DNA of 22,884 bases from Patescibacteria group bacterium (GTDB lineage Bacteria; Patescibacteria; UBA1384; XYA2-FULL-43-10; 1-14-0-10-43-13): NCBI GenBank assembly GCA_023484645.1, contig JAMCZZ010000046.1:1-22884 (forward strand), read 5' to 3'. Positions 20,998 through 22,884 of the stretch are shown here, one piece after another (position 1 is the first letter of the stretch; each line of letters opens with the position of its first letter). The notes under the pieces are model-generated. The model was given only the letters and a program-made list of their open reading frames with translations. It ran no database searches and had not been told where the DNA came from. Position numbers and translations under genes: made by a program.

Positions 20998-21064
20998 CTT
21001 TGTTTGTTTTATTAGCGAGGACTGTTCGAGCAAAGCGAGTTCCGCAGCAAGAAAACAAACAAAG
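20998..21064 (-). repeat. Inverted-repeat element in the prfB leader
   Basis: CTTTGTTTGTTTT (20998-21010) is perfectly inverted at 21052-21064. The 41-nt loop (GCGAGGACTGTTCGAGC... GTTCCGC) has its own imperfect arms. It lies 29 nt upstream of the prfB ATG, inside the predicted mRNA leader. Confidence 0.7.
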
Positions 21065-21091
21065 TAAAGATAATTAAAAAGTCTTGCCTCA

Positions 21092-21100
21092 ATTATATCA
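21092..21100 (-). promoter_or_regulatory. Extended -10 promoter of prfB
   Basis: TGATATAAT (complement of 21092-21100) is a TGn-extended -10 with no good -35. It predicts a leader of about 115 nt that includes the 13-bp-arm hairpin. Confidence 0.5.
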
Positions 21101-21124
21101 AAACACGCTCGCTTATTCTATATA

Positions 21125-21169
21125 CAAAATTCCCCCGATCCGCCGGCTGGCGGACTCGAGGGAATTTTG
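21125..21169 (-). terminator. Terminator after the DUF11 gene with palindrome in its loop
   Basis: CAAAATTCCC (21125-21134) pairs perfectly with GGGAATTTTG (21160-21169). The loop holds TCCGCC-ggct-GGCGGA (21139-21154), a relative of the palindrome inside prfB. Confidence 0.75.
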
Positions 21170-21173
21170 CTTG

Positions 21174-21205
21174 TACTGTTATCTGTCTACTGTATTCTGT
21201 TTACT
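21174..21205 (-). repeat. Stop-anchored phrase, copy B (DUF11 gene 3' end)
   Basis: A 32-nt phrase contains the TAA of the DUF11 gene and ends 4 nt before its terminator. It differs from copy A at rplA by only a few positions. Confidence 0.8.
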
Positions 21206-22391
21206 GATTCAACAGCTCACCAATCATCTTTGTCTCTTTAAGGGCCATAAACTTTCGGTATTTAATAAAACCGAATATTCCCATTCCGGATAAAGAAACT
21301 AACGCGCTGGCTGTTTCAACCGGACCGGTAACAGGAAGAGGGGTTGGCTTTTCTGGAGTAGGAGGTGTTGGAATAACAGCTACCTTAACCGTAGTTTTGG
21401 CTGTGTCAGATATTGAAATCTTGTTGAAAAACAGTGTTACTGTGTTAACAAGCACTTCATTATCTTTAGCATTACTGTTTACCTTTACTCGGAATTTGAT
21501 CGTAACTTTTTCTCCAGGAGCTACTGACGAAATAGAAACCCCTTCACCCACAAGACTATCACTTAATTTAGGATCGCTTGTTCGAGTAATTGAAGCGGAA
21601 CCAGAAACAAAAGTAGTCTTTGCAGGAATTTGATCTTGTATGAACACATCTGCGGCAGCATTACCGGTGTTGGAAAAATCAATCTTATACTCTAAAATGT
21701 CGCCGGGTTGCGCGAAGTTGCTTTTAACAAAATCTTTCTCATTTGCAGAAGCGTTTCTTACGCTCTTTACAATCTCAAAATTAGCATTTTGAACTGGAGG
21801 AATTACTTTGGGAGTTGCTTTAAAACCAAACGAAATAAAATTAACAAATTGGAAACATCCTTGAATGTCGCCAATATTAACACCATTTGCGCTTACAAGT
21901 GCATCACCATTTCCACCTGGAAAAGGAACTTGTACTGTTTTATTTTGCTCATCGACTTTGAACAGCTTAACAGTTCCAGGGATGAAACTAATGTTTGCAT
22001 CATCTGTTAAATTTACATTCAAAGTATCCGATAATCTGTTCGCATCACTCGCAGAAAGATTCGCAGACACTGCTGCGGTCTTGTTTGTTGTCCCCGATGG
22101 GATAGTAACCTTCACAACTGTATTGTGAGCAGTTGTGCCGGGCACTCCGTTGTGAACCCATACCAACCCTCGAAACTCATCGCTCGACTTTCCGCTAACC
22201 GAATCAGTCCAATCTTGCTGGTTGTTGGTTAGGTTCAGTCCGCGAAGAAGTTTTTTCTCCGTCATAAACTCTGGAGGAAAATCCCCCGCTTTAGCTATGC
22301 TTGGCAAAAACAATTGCATTGCCAATACCAAAATTGCTGTTATTGCAAACAGCCTTTTTGTTTTTTGTTTAATGAAATTAAATAATTTCAT
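21201..22391 (-). CDS. Secreted DUF11-domain surface protein with LPxTG-like sorting signal
   Basis: 396 aa. Signal peptide 1-35 (LFAITAILVLAMQLFLP, cleavage after SIAKA). Residues 36-200 are a beta-rich, Thr/Asn-rich region of unknown family. Residues about 203-335 form a DUF11-type Ig-like domain (PGDILEYKIDFSNTGNAAAD, then APGEKVTIKFRVKV). A Pro-rich linker (340-351) leads to LPVTG (352-356), a hydrophobic stretch (360-375) and KYRK, the arrangement of a sortase substrate, although about 17 residues follow. It is probably displayed on the cell surface; no sortase gene is in the window. AGGA lies 5 nt before the ATG. A DUF11 role in adhesion is plausible but unproven. Confidence 0.85.
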   Translation of the reverse strand: MKLFNFIKQKTKRLFAITAILVLAMQLFLPSIAKAGDFPPEFMTEKKLLRGLNLTNNQQDWTDSVSGKSSDEFRGLVWVHNGVPGTTAHNTVVKVTIPSGTTNKTAAVSANLSASDANRLSDTLNVNLTDDANISFIPGTVKLFKVDEQNKTVQVPFPGGNGDALVSANGVNIGDIQGCFQFVNFISFGFKATPKVIPPVQNANFEIVKSVRNASANEKDFVKSNFAQPGDILEYKIDFSNTGNAAADVFIQDQIPAKTTFVSGSASITRTSDPKLSDSLVGEGVSISSVAPGEKVTIKFRVKVNSNAKDNEVLVNTVTLFFNKISISDTAKTTVKVAVIPTPPTPEKPTPLPVTGPVETASALVSLSGMGIFGFIKYRKFMALKETKMIGELLNQ

Positions 22392-22472
22392 TTAATCCTT
22401 TCTTCCCCACGCTTACTTTTTTACTACTTAATTACTTCTAATACTCTATCCAAACAAACAAATCAACTTATC

Positions 22473-22493
22473 ATTCTGAATTTACTTCAGAAT
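22473..22493 (-). other. 8-bp hairpin upstream of the DUF11 gene
   Basis: ATTCTGAA-tttac-TTCAGAAT is a perfect inverted repeat in the about 180-nt spacer before the DUF11 gene. It could be an operator or a leader hairpin. A weak TTGATT/TATTAG promoter may follow it. Confidence 0.4.
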
Positions 22494-22521
22494 CTGAGCT
22501 TTTTGCTGGTTTGGAGGAGTG

Positions 22522-22568
22522 CCCCGACAACTTTCGTCGGGGCGTGCTCTTGCCGTGCTTAGCACGGC
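22522..22568 (-). terminator. Twin GC-rich hairpins after the proline-rich gene
   Basis: CCCCGAC-aactttc-GTCGGGG (22522-22542) and GCCGTGC-tta-GCACGGC (22552-22568) are both perfect and adjacent, right at the stop of the proline-rich gene. No U-tract follows, so termination strength is uncertain; they may protect the mRNA 3' end. Confidence 0.55.
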
Positions 22569-22569
22569 A

Positions 22570-22884
22570 TCATCGAACATCTTCTAAGGGCGGATCAACT
22601 GGAAACCCGTCAGAGGTGTTCGGTAGCGGATCACATACCGGCTTCACCGGCGGGGTTGGAGGTGGAGGCACAGGAGGCGGACAGACCGGCTTTACCGGAT
22701 GAGGACGAGGCCTCCGTTCGTTATTTTGATACCAAGTCTTGCTTGCTGTCACTAACGAGCGGTACTCCGACGACTCGCCGCCAACATTATAATTGGCAGG
22801 GCTTGGTTGGAAATTAGTTACCGTCATCCCAATGCTAGCCGATGTCGAGGTGCCGACATATGACCGCTTTCTAACAGGCTCACT
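22570..22884 (-). CDS. C-terminal part of a proline-rich protein (5' end outside window)
   Basis: The minus frame is open from the window edge to a TGA at 22570 (104 codons). The first visible residues read SEPVRKRSYVGTSTSASIGM, so the ATG at 22827 is probably internal rather than the start, and it has no good SD. A polar segment (TNFQPSPANYNVGGESSEYR) precedes a Pro-rich tail with PPPVPPPPTPP and a repeated PVKPVC motif (two Cys). No family is recognised. The tail suggests a cell-wall-spanning or disordered surface segment. It lies about 180 nt upstream of the DUF11 gene on the same strand and is GC-richer than it. Confidence 0.55.
   Translation of the reverse strand, partial: SEPVRKRSYVGTSTSASIGMTVTNFQPSPANYNVGGESSEYRSLVTASKTWYQNNERRPRPHPVKPVCPPPVPPPPTPPVKPVCDPLPNTSDGFPVDPPLEDVR

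Noticed and set aside
22827..22884. ATG at 22827 as the true start of the proline-rich protein
   Set aside because: The frame is open and protein-like to the window edge and no SD precedes this ATG, so the gene is more likely truncated by the window.
1..22884. CRISPR array, tRNA, rRNA, integrase or IS transposase
   Set aside because: I found no regularly spaced 24-40-nt repeats, no tRNA T-loop/CCA pattern, and no transposase or recombinase ORF; the 35-nt pair at 18692-18764 has only two copies with a 3-nt gap.

Overview
The window most resembles a chromosome segment of a Patescibacteria/CPR (Parcubacteria-like) bacterium. The grounds are AT-rich, tightly packed genes on the standard code, ribosomal proteins with unusual extensions, a stand-alone sigma-region-4/HARE protein, a VirD4/TraG-like ATPase next to a Pro/Glu-rich partner, GT2 glycosyltransferase fusions, and intergenic spaces full of short palindromic or phrase-like repeats. 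Lineage is inferred from gene content; there is no rRNA gene. A release factor 2 gene (prfB) implies that UGA is a stop codon, unlike in the lineages that read UGA as glycine.

Layout. 1-71: start of a minus-strand gene that leaves the window, behind a hairpin. 237-1785: two-gene minus operon (unknown 165-aa protein, then a sigma-r4/HARE regulator). 2005-6101: minus operon of a 510-aa low-complexity protein and an 847-aa membrane-anchored DNA-translocase-like ATPase. A divergent promoter region separates it from plus genes at 6169-9500 (small helical protein, 993-aa GT2 fusion). These converge on a GT2-TPR protein (9510-11330). 11404-12915: GC-richer secreted/membrane protein with a multi-hairpin leader, a MITE-like inverted repeat, a strongly predicted small RNA with perfect promoter and terminator, and a tiny acidic protein. 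13031-14227: tgt carrying two repeat-derived in-frame insertions. 14242-15000: GC-rich, poorly defined coding. 15082-17238: rplL, rplJ (with attenuator leader) and rplA, split from rplK. 17429-17602: a second ncRNA candidate on the plus strand. 17614-20969: pth, a GxxExxY gene flanked by repeats, ybaB, an M50-like membrane protease and prfB. 21201-22391: DUF11 surface protein with an LPVTG motif. 22570-22884: a truncated proline-rich protein.

Functionally the window mixes translation housekeeping (rplA/J/L, pth, prfB, tgt) with envelope and surface functions (translocase ATPase, two GT2 proteins, secreted and LPxTG proteins). The most unusual signals are not genes. Short degenerate repeat phrases start exactly at the TAA stop codons of at least eight genes. 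Palindromic elements sit inside the tgt and prfB reading frames. There are two well-delimited, unassigned ncRNAs, one presenting a C-rich loop complementary to Shine-Dalgarno sequences.
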